Shown: piece by piece, positions 25,213-34,627 of the stretch
Layout: each line of letters begins with the position of its first letter
Numbering within the stretch: the stretch's first letter is position 1
Source: a bacterium
GTDB taxonomy: Bacteria; JAJVIF01
Assembly: GCA_022072165.1 (NCBI GenBank)
Contig: JAJVIF010000004.1
Coordinates: forward strand, 143,667 to 207,666
DNA length: 64,000 nucleotides
Direction of reading: 5' to 3'
Made by a program: the position numbers and the translations under genes
The notes under the pieces: model-generated
What the model was told of the DNA's origin: nothing
The model's input: the letters and a program-made list of their open reading frames with translations, nothing else
The model's database searches: none

Positions 25213-26535
25213 TCAGCGTCGACCGGCGGCGGTAGGACGCATGGGTGGGGGACGCTGGATGCCAAGTCGCCGCCGCAGGGCATCCCCTTCCTGTTCATAG
25301 CGGACCCCTTCGGTCAGCAGGCCCATCCGGTGATGCAGCAGCGCCAGGCGATAGGGGAGGTCCGGATCCAGTGTCGGCTGATCGAGCCCCGAGAGGAGTC
25401 GCTCGCCCAGTCGGAAATGGGCATAGGCCTCCCGGTCATCGCCCTGCTCCAGAAACCATTCACCCCATGCCAGGAGCGTTTGCGCCAACTGTGATCCCGG
25501 CTCTTCGCTCAGCAACTCCACCTGCAGGCGCAACAGCAGGTCCCGGGCGGGGGCATGTTGCTGCTGCTGGCGCAGCTGCCGCGTGAGGGCGAGTCCGATC
25601 TGGCAGGCGAGCTCCGGGTCTGTCACCTGTGAGGCATCCATTCGGGCCTGCTCCAGGGCCAGTCGTGCTGCCTGGGGCTGCTGTGCCAGATGGTGAATCC
25701 TGGCGAGGGCGAGATGGTGCCAGCCGCGGAGGGTTGAGGCGGATGGAGGGAGCCGCTGCAGGTTGCGCTCGAGGACCTGGACCGCCCGGTCGAACGCCCC
25801 CCGCTCCAGATCGATGCGGGCATGGAGCAGCAACGATTCGGTGTTGACCAGCGACCCCTCGGTGCTATGAGCCTGCGCTTCGTCGAGGCGCAGCAGCGCT
25901 TCATCCCAGAGTCCCAGTTCGTGACACAGCCTGCCGAGCTCATAACAGAGCCGGGGGTGCGTGAACGCTGATTTGGGATACCGGCTGACATCGCTGCAGG
26001 CTGCGCGGGCGTAGTCGAGTGCGAGTTGTCGATTCCCGATGGCGAGATGCGCCTGGCCCAGGGCGGTCCGGATGAACATCCGGGGTTCCTGGAGATTGAG
26101 CGTAGTGGCGCGCAGTTCAGCAGCCTCGAGGGGCTTGCGAGCCTCTTCGGGACGACCCATTACAACGAGCGCCCAGCCATACGCGATTTCGCTCAGCAAC
26201 TGCTGCCAGGGCTTGCCAGCGACCAGGGCTTCATCAACGGCTCGTCGCGACTGATCCGCCAGCTTCCGGGGCTCGTGATTTTCCCAGGCCCGGGCAGCGA
26301 TCCAGAGACGGACCGTAGCGAGGTCACGATAGAGACGCAGATTTTCCAGCCGCGGGAGCATGGACTTCGCGAGAGTCGCCGCTTCTTCATGCTGGCCGCG
26401 CCGCCACAGCGCTCGGATGCGTCGCACCACAGGACGGGGCCATTTGAAGTAGAACCAGCTCCAGAGGAGCAGCAGCAGTCCCCCCAGAATCAGGGAAACG
26501 ATGAGAATCGACTGTTGCAACTGGGCATTCGTCAT
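25213..26535 (-). CDS. Membrane-anchored TPR repeat protein
   Basis: A 440-residue protein with one N-terminal membrane segment (ILIVSLILGGLLLLLWSWFY, residues ~10-29) and a following basic stretch (KWPRPVVRRIRALWRRG), which places the TPR body in the cytoplasm. The rest is TPR-like repeats (PRMFIRTALGQAHLAIGNRQ, LCYELGRLCHELGLWDEALL, WHHLALARIHHLAQQPQAAR). No enzyme motif is seen. It starts 15 bases after the TPR/DUF5343-like gene, so the two are almost certainly cotranscribed. It may tether a complex of the three operon products at the membrane. Confidence 0.75.
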   Translation of the reverse strand: MTNAQLQQSILIVSLILGGLLLLLWSWFYFKWPRPVVRRIRALWRRGQHEEAATLAKSMLPRLENLRLYRDLATVRLWIAARAWENHEPRKLADQSRRAVDEALVAGKPWQQLLSEIAYGWALVVMGRPEEARKPLEAAELRATTLNLQEPRMFIRTALGQAHLAIGNRQLALDYARAACSDVSRYPKSAFTHPRLCYELGRLCHELGLWDEALLRLDEAQAHSTEGSLVNTESLLLHARIDLERGAFDRAVQVLERNLQRLPPSASTLRGWHHLALARIHHLAQQPQAARLALEQARMDASQVTDPELACQIGLALTRQLRQQQQHAPARDLLLRLQVELLSEEPGSQLAQTLLAWGEWFLEQGDDREAYAHFRLGERLLSGLDQPTLDPDLPYRLALLHHRMGLLTEGVRYEQEGDALRRRLGIQRPPPMRPTAAGRR

Positions 26536-26550
26536 CGCGCCACTTTCTCC

Positions 26551-28398
26551 TTAGGGAATCAGGAACTCCAGGCCCTCAGAGGTCCGGCGTATCTCAATCA
26601 CGCTGTTATCCGACGCCACACTCACCCGCACCGCCGCCCCTGCTGGAAGCGCCACCAGCCCTGGCAGATCGAAAGTCGCCAGCAGCGGGACAAACTGGAG
26701 CGCCTTCGGTGCACCCGCCAGGAGTCCAGCACCTGATTCGGCAGACTCTGATGCGATGGTGGCAGGTTTCGCCAACGGACGAGTCCTGACGACCGGAGGC
26801 GGCGAGGCGACCCGCCGGGGTCCTGCACTCTTGCGGATGCTGACTTTTTCCGGCAGGGCCAGACCAGCGGCCTGGCAGGCTCGGATGAAGAACGTTCGCA
26901 TCTTGCGGGCGGTCTCAGCGGAATTGGTGACCTGAAAGTCCTGCAGAGCCTGATCGATGCCTTCGTTGGTGGCATAGAAAAAGGCGCCGGTTTCGTAGTC
27001 CAGCAGGAGCGGGGCATAGGCCGCCAGGACCACCGGACGGAAGGCCGCGGCGAAAGCGGAGGGGGACGCCGAATCCGACAACGATTCAAGGAGGGTCATC
27101 AGGGGGCGGCTCGGCCAGAGCGCGCTGGTCATCAGGCCGAGGCTCGCAAGGGCAAAGCGATACTGCTGCGCCAATGCCGGGGGATGCACGCCCCCTTCCA
27201 GCAGGGCTTCCAGCGCGACCTGGACCGCAGCCTCTTCTGTGGAGCCATCCGCCGCGACCCGGATCGACCGGAGGAAATCGACAAAGCTGGCAAAGCTCAG
27301 GTAGGGATAGCTGGGAGCATGGGGAGATGGCCTCCCTGAAAGATCCAGCGACACCGGCGCTTCGGGCAGTGATGGGATCGGCGCGACCGGATCCCCCAGG
27401 ATGCCTGCAAACCGTCGGAGCATCCGGGCCAGCAACGCCTGCTCTGCACCGGCTTCGGTGAGCTGCTGCAGCAGTCGTTCACGAAGCGCTTCGATGGCAG
27501 GGCGATGGGTCGCGAGGGATTGTTGCGCGAGGATGGTCGCCTGCGTGAAAACAAAGCCCTGATAGATGGAATCGAGGGGGGAGTAGCAGGCGTCGGCATA
27601 GGCGAGCACATGCGACTGGATTTGTGCGGCCGCCTCCAGATCCGTTGAGGTGCCCCGGGTTTGCAGGAGGTCCGCCACGGAGTCGGCAAACGCGAGAGTG
27701 AGTTTTGCCGTTTCACCATACTGCGCCACGACCCGCGCATAGACCTCGTGGATCAGCGCGATGGCTTCATCGTGGCGGGCACAGGCACTGAGGGTGTAGG
27801 CCAGGGCGTTGTCGGCCCAGAGGACCGGTTCGCTTTCCGCCGGATGCAGACTCCGGAGGCGCTTTACCCGTTCCCGGGTGAGGGCCAGAGCCGCTTCGGC
27901 CTCCCCCATCCGGAGGAGATTCCCCTCGAGGTTGCTCATCACATGGAGCGTGGCGGAATCCGCCGGCCCCAGGGAGGTCTCCATCGACGCAAGGAGCGCG
28001 GTGCGCAGGTCCCGGGCGTCGTCGTAGCGCTCGGCGTGGAAGTAAATGACCGCGAGGTCGTCCTGCGCCAGGAAGGCATCGCGATGGGCGGGCCCATGTA
28101 CCTGGTGATAGGCCTCGATCAGGGTCTGCTGCAGGGCCTCAGCCTGGTCGTAGTTGCCGAGACGGTCATGGACCCGGGCGAGCATCCGGTGAATGCTGAA
28201 GCGTCGTTCATCCGCCGGGTCCAACAATCGCTGGGCATCGCGCCAGGCCCGTTCCCAGAGCTGTCGCGCTTCGGCGAGTGCCCCCGCCTCGAAAGCGCGG
28301 GTAGCGCGCCAGTGCAACAAGTCGAGCCCCCGGGTGTCGGGGGGAGCGGCGACTATCGCGCTGGGAGCGCCCATGTGGGGGCGCAGCCGGGAGAACAC
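26551..28398 (-). CDS. TPR protein with C-terminal DUF5343-like domain
   Basis: A 615-residue protein. Residues ~25-330 are TPR-like repeats (RMLARVHDRLGNYDQAEALQ, DLAVIYFHAERYDDARDLRT). Residues ~365-530 resemble DUF5343 (PF17278) by pattern: SYPYLSFASFVDFLRSI, LASLGLMTSALWPSRPLMTL, AYAPLLLDYETGAFFYATNE and TARKMRTFFIRACQAAGLAL. A linker and a small beta-rich tail close the protein (LPAGAAVRVSVASDNSVIEI). DUF5343 has no proven function. The family call is from memory of the pattern, so moderate. GTG at 28398 has GGAGG upstream; ATG at 28374 is the alternative. First gene of the TPR operon. Confidence 0.65.
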   Translation of the reverse strand: MFSRLRPHMGAPSAIVAAPPDTRGLDLLHWRATRAFEAGALAEARQLWERAWRDAQRLLDPADERRFSIHRMLARVHDRLGNYDQAEALQQTLIEAYHQVHGPAHRDAFLAQDDLAVIYFHAERYDDARDLRTALLASMETSLGPADSATLHVMSNLEGNLLRMGEAEAALALTRERVKRLRSLHPAESEPVLWADNALAYTLSACARHDEAIALIHEVYARVVAQYGETAKLTLAFADSVADLLQTRGTSTDLEAAAQIQSHVLAYADACYSPLDSIYQGFVFTQATILAQQSLATHRPAIEALRERLLQQLTEAGAEQALLARMLRRFAGILGDPVAPIPSLPEAPVSLDLSGRPSPHAPSYPYLSFASFVDFLRSIRVAADGSTEEAAVQVALEALLEGGVHPPALAQQYRFALASLGLMTSALWPSRPLMTLLESLSDSASPSAFAAAFRPVVLAAYAPLLLDYETGAFFYATNEGIDQALQDFQVTNSAETARKMRTFFIRACQAAGLALPEKVSIRKSAGPRRVASPPPVVRTRPLAKPATIASESAESGAGLLAGAPKALQFVPLLATFDLPGLVALPAGAAVRVSVASDNSVIEIRRTSEGLEFLIP

Positions 28399-28471
28399 GC
28401 GGACCAGAGACCTCCGGAAAGCGAGTATGACCGTATCACAAGGCGGCGTGTGAGAGGGTCAGAAACGAACA

Positions 28472-28496
28472 GGGCATGGCCGATGCGGCCATGCCC
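28472..28496 (-). terminator. Hairpin after surE-wecB
   Basis: A perfect 10-bp stem (GGGCATGGCC / GGCCATGCCC) with the 5-base loop GATGC, in the ~265-base gap between wecB and the TPR operon. TGTTCGTTTC follows on the minus strand. Short ORFs in the gap (28497-28663) do not look coding in any frame. Confidence 0.5.
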
Positions 28497-28663
28497 GGAT
28501 GCACTCCCTGGTGTGAAACTGGTCGTGCGACTCTGCCAGGTCCGGTCGAAGCTTGCAGCTCTTCTTCCGGAAGGGGGTCAGCGGTGCTCTCTCTCGGTCT
28601 TGGCCCGGGCTTTGCGCCGGGGCGTTCGTCGGATGCAGGAGGAAGATACCCGACATCCGGCAA

Positions 28664-29788
28664 TCAGGCAAGGGCATTTCCGAAAAATTGCCGGATTGCC
28701 GTAAGAATTTTTTCCGCCGCCTGACCGTCACCATACGGGTTCTGGGCGGTCGCCATGTGCTGATAAATGCCGGGGTCGCTGAGGATTTCCCGGGCGGCCC
28801 CGACGATCCCGGCTGTCTGGGTCCCCACGAGCCGGACACAACCTGCGGCGATGCCTTCAGTTCGTTCCGTCACATCCCGCATCACCAGAACCGGCAAATT
28901 GAGGGAGGGCGCTTCCTCCTGGATGCCGCCACTATCGGTGAGGACCAGGTGCGACCAGCGCATCGCCTGGACGAACGCCTCGTAATCCAAGGGCTCGACC
29001 AGGGCGATCCGGGGGTGGTCCTCGAGCAACGGCCCCATCTGCTCCCGGACCACCGGGTTCTTGTGGATGGGAAAAAGAACCGCCGTGTCGGGGAACTCTT
29101 CCACCAACCGCCGCAGGGCCCGGGCAATGTTGGCGAGTCCTTCATCCCAGGATTCCCGTCGATGGGCGGTCACCAGCAGGATCCGGTAACCCCCAAGCTG
29201 CTCATGCCAGGGGGGGAGCGGGAGATGATCAATTCGATCCCGGACATAGAGCAGGGCATCGACCACGGTGTTGCCCGTCACGAAAACCCCGCTGGTGATC
29301 CCTTCCCGCGCAAGGGCTTCCTGGGCGGTAGGGGTGGGGGCGAAAAAGAGGGTCGAGAGGCGGTCGATGACCCGACGATTCATTTCTTCCGGAAAGGGGA
29401 TCATCAGGTCCGGGGTCCGGAGCCCCGCCTCGACATGTCCCACCGGGATCTGCTGATAGAAGCTCGCCAAAGCGGCAGCCATGCCCGTGGTGGTGTCGCC
29501 GTGGACGAGTACCAGGTCCGGCTGCAATTCAGCGAGGACTGGTGTCATCTGGAGGAGGACCCGGGCGGTGACATCCTGGACGGTCTGCCGGGCGGTCATG
29601 AGGTCGAGGTCGACATCGGGTGTGATGCGGAAGATCTCCAGCACCTGGTCCAGCATTTGGCGATGCTGGGCGGTCACCACGACCTGACAGTCCAGGTCGT
29701 CCGCCGCCTGCAGGGCATGGACTACCGGGGCCATCTTGATGGCGCAGGGACGGGTCCCGAAGCAGCAGAGGACACGGGGTCGCCTCAT
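28664..29788 (-). CDS. wecB: UDP-N-acetylglucosamine 2-epimerase, non-hydrolysing
   Basis: A 374-residue enzyme interconverting UDP-GlcNAc and UDP-ManNAc for surface polysaccharide. The GT-B-like fold starts RVLCCFGTRPCAIKMAPV (family GTRPE-IK). LVHGDTTTGMAAALASFY and GHVEAGLRT lie at ~95-125, and the C-terminal UDP site DSGGIQEEAPSLNLPVL, then RDVTERTEG, is intact. In GTRPCAIK the usual Glu is Cys, a small deviation in the first loop. It starts five bases after surE, so the two form an operon. No other polysaccharide genes are in the window. Confidence 0.92.
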   Translation of the reverse strand: MRRPRVLCCFGTRPCAIKMAPVVHALQAADDLDCQVVVTAQHRQMLDQVLEIFRITPDVDLDLMTARQTVQDVTARVLLQMTPVLAELQPDLVLVHGDTTTGMAAALASFYQQIPVGHVEAGLRTPDLMIPFPEEMNRRVIDRLSTLFFAPTPTAQEALAREGITSGVFVTGNTVVDALLYVRDRIDHLPLPPWHEQLGGYRILLVTAHRRESWDEGLANIARALRRLVEEFPDTAVLFPIHKNPVVREQMGPLLEDHPRIALVEPLDYEAFVQAMRWSHLVLTDSGGIQEEAPSLNLPVLVMRDVTERTEGIAAGCVRLVGTQTAGIVGAAREILSDPGIYQHMATAQNPYGDGQAAEKILTAIRQFFGNALA

Positions 29789-29793
29789 GGGGC

Positions 29794-30672
29794 TTACTCG
29801 GTATCCAGCAGGTGCATGCTGGTGTAGGGGATTTCGCCGGCATCCGGACCAGGGGAGGTCCAGTCAGTGATGGCATCAAGGACCCCCTGCGCGGTCTGAT
29901 GCCGCTGCTCGAGGGCCTCCAGTTGCAGGCTGTGGGTCATGTCCATATCGAGGGGAGTAATGCTGATGCGATTCTGCTTCAGGGCCCAGGTGTCGGTCCC
30001 TTCCGCGAGGTCCTCTTCGTACTTGTCCCCCGCGATCCAGTAGTAGGCCTGCCCCTTGGGGTCGACCCGCTTTTCGATGACATCCTTGAAGGTGCGATGC
30101 CCCAGCCGGGTAAAGCTGATGCCGCTGAAGTCCTCGAGGGGGAGATTGGGGAGGTTGATGTTCCAGAGCAGCCGCCCCGCAGGAGGAGCCGCCTGCCAGA
30201 GTTCGACCAGTGACCGAATCGCCCGGGCGGCATCGGCGTAGTAAAAGTGATTGGCGAACCAGCCCATGGAACAGGCGAAGGCGGGGAGACCCATCAGGAC
30301 GGCTTCCATGGCAGCGGCGATGGTTCCGGAGTAGGTGACGTCATCGCCGACATTGGGTCCTGAATTGATGCCAGAGACCACGAGGTCGGGGGCGTCGCCA
30401 CCGAAGACTTCGTACATCCCGAGAATGACGCAGTCGCCGGGGGTCCCGGTGGTGCCATAGGCTCGAATGCCCCGCTCCAGGAATTCGTGAATCTTCGGCT
30501 CAGACATCCGCAAGGGCTTATGAAGCGTGATGGCGTGTCCGGCTGCGCTGCGGGGGCGGTCCGGGGCTACGACCGTCACCTCCGCGATGGCCGAGAGCGC
30601 GCAGGCCAGGGCGATGATGCCGGGGGCGTGGACGCCATCATCATTCGTGACCAGGATGCGCAGGGGAGCCAT
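29794..30672 (-). CDS. surE: 5'/3'-nucleotidase SurE
   Basis: A 292-residue SurE family phosphatase acting on nucleoside monophosphates, in the cytoplasm. The metal-binding start MAPLRILVTNDDGVHAPG is complete, followed by VVAPDRPRSAAGHAIT, GTPGDCVILGM and VVSGINSGPNVGDDVTYSGT, the full active-site set. The ATG at 30672 is chosen because it puts the NDDG motif at the usual place and has AAAGGA about 10 bases upstream; an upstream ATG at 30813 adds 47 unrelated residues. First gene of surE-wecB. Confidence 0.93.
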   Translation of the reverse strand: MAPLRILVTNDDGVHAPGIIALACALSAIAEVTVVAPDRPRSAAGHAITLHKPLRMSEPKIHEFLERGIRAYGTTGTPGDCVILGMYEVFGGDAPDLVVSGINSGPNVGDDVTYSGTIAAAMEAVLMGLPAFACSMGWFANHFYYADAARAIRSLVELWQAAPPAGRLLWNINLPNLPLEDFSGISFTRLGHRTFKDVIEKRVDPKGQAYYWIAGDKYEEDLAEGTDTWALKQNRISITPLDMDMTHSLQLEALEQRHQTAQGVLDAITDWTSPGPDAGEIPYTSMHLLDTE

Positions 30673-30842
30673 AGGACCAGTCCTTTGCCGACCGAGGATG
30701 GAAGCGAGCCCGGTGAGGATAACAGCCCCGGCTGGCCAGGCAGGCAGGATGCCGGGGAAGATGTCGCAAAAAGAGACCGGGGACCCTGACAGATCCCCGG
30801 TCAACGCACGCAAGTTGTCGGTCCGCCATTGGACCAGACCAG

Positions 30843-31907
30843 CTAGAAGGTCTGGGTCTCGCCGGCGGGAGTGAAGACCTGCACGATGCCGTCAGGCGCG
30901 CCATCGGGGGCGCCATAGGCGTACTCTTCGGTCGCCTCAGCGGTGTTATCCGAGCGGAGGCTGACCTTCACATACGGGAAGTACGGGTTGTTATCCGCAT
31001 CGCCACCACCCATGACTTCGGGCAGGCTGGAGAAAGTCCCCTGGTTGTTGGTGAGGGCCACGTTCGGATAAGTAGAGCCGGTGGTGGGGGGCTGGCGATA
31101 GTAGATGTCGTTGCCAGCGATCCGCATCCGGACGACGTCGGCACCATTGGTGGTCTTGTCGCCATAGCCGCCGAGGATGTAGCTCTCATAGCGGGTGGTG
31201 TAGTAGCTCCAGCGCTCCGGGGGATTCTCCACGTTGCGGCTCGGATGTGGCGTGGAGAAGTCGACCGGTCCGACGGCGCGATAGAAGAAGTTGCCGGGCC
31301 ACCAGTTCGCGACGAAGACTTCCTGGCCGTTGGCCATATTCTTCAGTCCGCCGGCGGGATACGGGGTGTCGCGGTTGTCGGCGGCGGCGCCGCGACGGGA
31401 CCAGGAGAACATCCGGCCGTATTCGTTGGGGTTCGTGACATCGTTGTAGAAGCGGGTGTCATCCATGATGTTCCCCATGCTCAGGCCATTGGGGCCGAAG
31501 CGGGGGTCACCGGACCCCGGATCGGTCTCGATGCCACCGGAGGCGACCACGATGGTCTGGCCTTCGCTCACGAAGGGATTCCGGGGGTAGGCATCGACGT
31601 AGCCGTTGATGATCAGGGGATCGACCAGCTGGGCATGGTTGGCATCGGAGACACTCAGCCGGTTGAAGAACATCTGCCAGCCTGGAGCGGTCCCGCCTGC
31701 GATGTAGTGGGGGTACTGCTCGTTGTCGACATAGAAGCGCTCGACGGAGGTCTGGATGCTGTGGAGGTTCGCCTTGACTTCGGTTTCCTTGGCCTTAATG
31801 CGGGCTTTGGTGAAGTTTGGCAGGGCCAGCGCCGCCAGGATCCCGATGATGGTGATCACGACGAGCAACTCGACGAGGGTAAATCCCGCGCGATGACGAC
31901 AGCGCAT
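30843..31907 (-). CDS. Large type II/IV pseudopilin
   Basis: A 354-residue prepilin-like protein. The class III leader MRCRHRAG is followed by FTLVELLVVITIIGILAALA, with Glu at +5, so a prepilin peptidase should cut before Phe. The next stretch (KETEVKANLHSIQTSVERFY, VDNEQYP) is typical of major pseudopilin GspG. The C-terminal ~280 residues are much longer than GspG (about 140 aa in all) and rich in Gly, Asn and Tyr, so a large globular domain is displayed. AAAGGAG lies 9 bases before the ATG at 31907. No secretion ATPase or secretin is nearby. Confidence 0.88.
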   Translation of the reverse strand: MRCRHRAGFTLVELLVVITIIGILAALALPNFTKARIKAKETEVKANLHSIQTSVERFYVDNEQYPHYIAGGTAPGWQMFFNRLSVSDANHAQLVDPLIINGYVDAYPRNPFVSEGQTIVVASGGIETDPGSGDPRFGPNGLSMGNIMDDTRFYNDVTNPNEYGRMFSWSRRGAAADNRDTPYPAGGLKNMANGQEVFVANWWPGNFFYRAVGPVDFSTPHPSRNVENPPERWSYYTTRYESYILGGYGDKTTNGADVVRMRIAGNDIYYRQPPTTGSTYPNVALTNNQGTFSSLPEVMGGGDADNNPYFPYVKVSLRSDNTAEATEEYAYGAPDGAPDGIVQVFTPAGETQTF

Positions 31908-32336
31908 GCGACTGGTTCTCCTTTGATGAGCCTCCGCTACGGGCTGCCGGGCCCGGCGGTGCAACAAACGGACGATGCAGGTGGGGGGGCCTGGGGACGC
32001 CTCGCGGCAACTACACTGAGGGTCCTGGCCAGCGGCTGACGATCATTGGGCTGACGGTTGCGACGCCGTCAGAGTGAGGCCACCCGCACTCTCGCATCAT
32101 ATACCAGAGTTTCGGCAGCGTGGCGAGGGGTCCAGAGAGAGAAGTTTGGCGTACGCCGTGCTACCCCCTTGGTTGGTGCGACTTTCCGGGACTTTGGAGC
32201 AGGGAGGCGATCGGCAGTGATCCCTCGGCTTGCGATGGAGTCGCGGCACTCACTATAATCCTGAGCGGCCTGCCGTACCCGGTGTGCGCCCCTCAACAGG
32301 AACTTCCGCCCCTGGTGGCGGTGCAGGAGCCATTGC
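31908..32336. other. Divergent intergenic region with a strong promoter
   Basis: About 430 bases between the pseudopilin and the plus-strand lipoprotein. The one clear element is the TTGCGA-N18-TATAAT promoter at 32230-32259. The stretch 32040-32220 shows no coding signal; TATGAT on the minus strand near 32095-32100 is a possible -10 for the pseudopilin. Confidence 0.45.
32230..32259 (+). promoter_or_regulatory. Sigma-70-type promoter
   Basis: -35 TTGCGA (32230-32235), 18-base spacer, -10 TATAAT (32254-32259). This gives a 5' leader of about 70 bases before the lipoprotein ATG at 32337. Confidence 0.7.
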
Positions 32337-33329
32337 ATGTCCCGTGCATTCCTCGCTGGCAGTCTCGCGACCCTTCTTCTGGCGCTGGCCGGCTGTAGTT
32401 CCAGCGGCCGGGACCCCCAGGTCGGGGAGCCGAGTAACACGGACATTCAGCAGGTCCGGATCGGCAGCCACATCGTCGACTTCAATGGCCAGAACCTGGT
32501 CTATCTGGAGGGGGCGGGGCGGGTCCGGATCGATGTCAACCAGGAAGTCAACCTGGATCGCGTCCGGGAGACTCTGGCGATCAACCTGCTGGCCCTGAGC
32601 CCGCTGCCGGAAGACAGTCGGCAATTCACCGGCTTCGATGTCACGAACTTCGGTCGGCTGGAACTGGTCAGTCGGGAGTTAGGGATCTTCGACTGGATTC
32701 CTTACAGCGGCTCCCTCGCTGGGCTCCAGCCTGGTGTGCCGTACCGGATGCGGGTCTCTTCGTTCTATGCGCAGGTCGGCAACAAGCCCCCGGATGGCAT
32801 CGGCCTCTCGAAAGAAGAGTTTGATCTGATTCCGCTGTCGCGCCCCCGGACGGCTTTCGCGACGAAGCTCCAGTCGGATGGCCTCATCAACCGGATCTTC
32901 CTCGGCAATACGGTCGTGGATCGTCGGGATAACGAGTTCACCCTGGTGGCACTTAGCAGCACCAATACCGTGCAGGTGGACCTCGCCACCGACATCAATC
33001 CGGCGACGTTTGAGCCGGGACTCCAGTACGAACTGGTGATCAACAACCTGACCCGGGGCGAGTCGTTCAGCTTTGGGTATGCGGAGCTGATCGCGAATGG
33101 CGAATTCTCCTTCCCGGATGCGAACAACTCGAAGATCGTCTGGACCAAGACCTCTCCTGGCGGGCTGGCGAGCTTTGTGAACGCCGGCACCGGCGGCGCG
33201 ATTAATGTGTCGTCGGTGGGCGACGAGCTGGAACTGCGGATCGACCGGGTGTCGGGTCTCCGGGCCAACGGCGATCGGCTGACACTGCGGGACCGGTCGT
33301 TCCGGATCGTGCACATCTACGGCGAATAG
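32337..33329 (+). CDS. Lipoprotein of unknown function
   Basis: A 330-residue lipoprotein with signal MSRAFLAGSLATLLLALAGC and lipobox LAGC. The mature part is all-beta in character (RIGSHIVDFNGQNLVYLEGA, YELVINNLTRGESFSFGYAE, SVGDELELRIDRVSGL), with no motif I recognise. It has its own consensus promoter and a CAGGAG ribosome-binding site 8 bases before the ATG. It sits between two large pseudopilins, so an accessory role in that fibre or secretion system is possible, but this rests on position only. Confidence 0.75.
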   Translation: MSRAFLAGSLATLLLALAGCSSSGRDPQVGEPSNTDIQQVRIGSHIVDFNGQNLVYLEGAGRVRIDVNQEVNLDRVRETLAINLLALSPLPEDSRQFTGFDVTNFGRLELVSRELGIFDWIPYSGSLAGLQPGVPYRMRVSSFYAQVGNKPPDGIGLSKEEFDLIPLSRPRTAFATKLQSDGLINRIFLGNTVVDRRDNEFTLVALSSTNTVQVDLATDINPATFEPGLQYELVINNLTRGESFSFGYAELIANGEFSFPDANNSKIVWTKTSPGGLASFVNAGTGGAINVSSVGDELELRIDRVSGLRANGDRLTLRDRSFRIVHIYGE

Positions 33330-33394
33330 CGTTCAGGTGTAAAAGGCGGGGTCGGGAGCCACAGAGTTTCTGAAAGAAGTCGGTCCGGCCCCCC

Positions 33395-33422
33395 TTGCAT
33401 ACCTTCAATCACAGGGTATACT
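33395..33422 (+). promoter_or_regulatory. Sigma-70-type promoter
   Basis: -35 TTGCAT (33395-33400), 16-base spacer, -10 TATACT (33417-33422), giving a leader of about 150 bases for the pseudopilin at 33578. Confidence 0.6.
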
Positions 33423-33577
33423 CAGTTCCGTCAGTCCGCCCCGTTCGCCGGGCGCTACTTGACAGGCGGGGATGTGGGTGGGATAACCATCAGCACTGCG
33501 TGCCGCACCCTGCGGCTGGTTGCATCCTCGCAGTTCCCCCTTCGACCTCACGCCTGAGTCTGCATGGAGTCTCCTGC

Positions 33578-34627
33578 ATGACGTACTGTCTGTCCCCCCG
33601 AAAGCGCGGCTTTACACTGGTCGAGATGATCGTCGTCTTCTCGGTGCTGGCGGTAATCGCGGTGATCGCGGCCAAAACCTACTCCAGCGTCTACAACCGG
33701 GGCAAGCTCGCCCGGGTGGAGGCGGGCATCGGCGAGATCGATGCCGCGCTGCAGCGCTTCAAGATGGCGAATGGGGGGTACTACCCTGGCCTGTCGCCCT
33801 GGCCGATTACTTCGACCGGGGGCTCGGTCGCCGCCTACCCGCGGGACCAGTACTTCGCCGGTCCCCGGGTGATCGGTGGGTCCGCTGGATTTGCTGATGA
33901 CCCGACGGCGGTCGCGCAGGACGACTACCTGTACGACAAGAAGAATCCCCAGAGCCCGTTCGTGAACGCCGCGTTCACGGCTTCTTACCCTCTGTATCTC
34001 TCGAACATCACCCGTCCGAACAGCCCGATGAAGCCGGTGGACTCGCTGGTGGCGGGGGGCTTCTTCAACGAGAACAAGTACCCCAACAACCCGTACCGGC
34101 CAGGTTCCAGCATGGTGAACGTGGCGTTCATGCTGGGGTCGTACCGCAAAAGCACCAATGCGTTCTCGCTGGTCGCGCTGCCGAACGTCAGTGGGTACAA
34201 CCCGAGGGGACTGACGATCGGTCGTCCCGAAGCCGATCCGGTCTCTGGGCAGCTCAACAGCTTCTATCGGTACTCGCTCCAGGCGACACACTGGAGCCTG
34301 ACCAGCCTGCCGCCGGGAGTTCGGGTCGAGGATGTCTATCCGGAAGGGGACTTCGCTTACATTCCCCTGGGGCGCAAGGACCCGAAAGCGCAATTAGTGC
34401 CCGATTATTGGCTAATTGGCTACGGGAGCATTGAGACCCGGAGCGGGAGCCCGTACAATGAGTGGCTACAGGAGAACCCCACACTCCCGGATTTCCCACC
34501 GCCCATGGGTGACGGTAATCCGAACAGTTTGACCGGGTTCGAGCGTACGGTCCGATCCTTGCTCTACGGGGCACTGACGGTCCGGGGGAGTAAGTACGTG
34601 GATCAGCTGAACTCTGTCCGGCAGTAG
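33578..34627 (+). CDS. Large type II/IV pseudopilin
   Basis: A 349-residue prepilin-like protein. The leader MTYCLSPRKRG precedes FTLVEMIVVFSVLAVIAVIA, with the conserved Glu at +5. A GspG-like helix follows (KLARVEAGIGEIDAALQRFK, MANGGYYPG), then a ~250-residue Tyr/Asn/Pro-rich domain. It parallels the protein at 30843-31907 in plan (size, ANGGYYP versus NEQYP) but is diverged, so the pair are probably paralogues. The ATG at 33578 is chosen for the proper short leader, with GGAG 8 bases upstream. An upstream start at 33395 would overlap the promoter. Confidence 0.88.
   Translation: MTYCLSPRKRGFTLVEMIVVFSVLAVIAVIAAKTYSSVYNRGKLARVEAGIGEIDAALQRFKMANGGYYPGLSPWPITSTGGSVAAYPRDQYFAGPRVIGGSAGFADDPTAVAQDDYLYDKKNPQSPFVNAAFTASYPLYLSNITRPNSPMKPVDSLVAGGFFNENKYPNNPYRPGSSMVNVAFMLGSYRKSTNAFSLVALPNVSGYNPRGLTIGRPEADPVSGQLNSFYRYSLQATHWSLTSLPPGVRVEDVYPEGDFAYIPLGRKDPKAQLVPDYWLIGYGSIETRSGSPYNEWLQENPTLPDFPPPMGDGNPNSLTGFERTVRSLLYGALTVRGSKYVDQLNSVRQ

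Noticed and set aside
28436-28663. Small ORFs in the gap after wecB
   Set aside because: Three frames were read; none has a ribosome-binding site, known motif or plausible composition, and a terminator-like hairpin lies inside.
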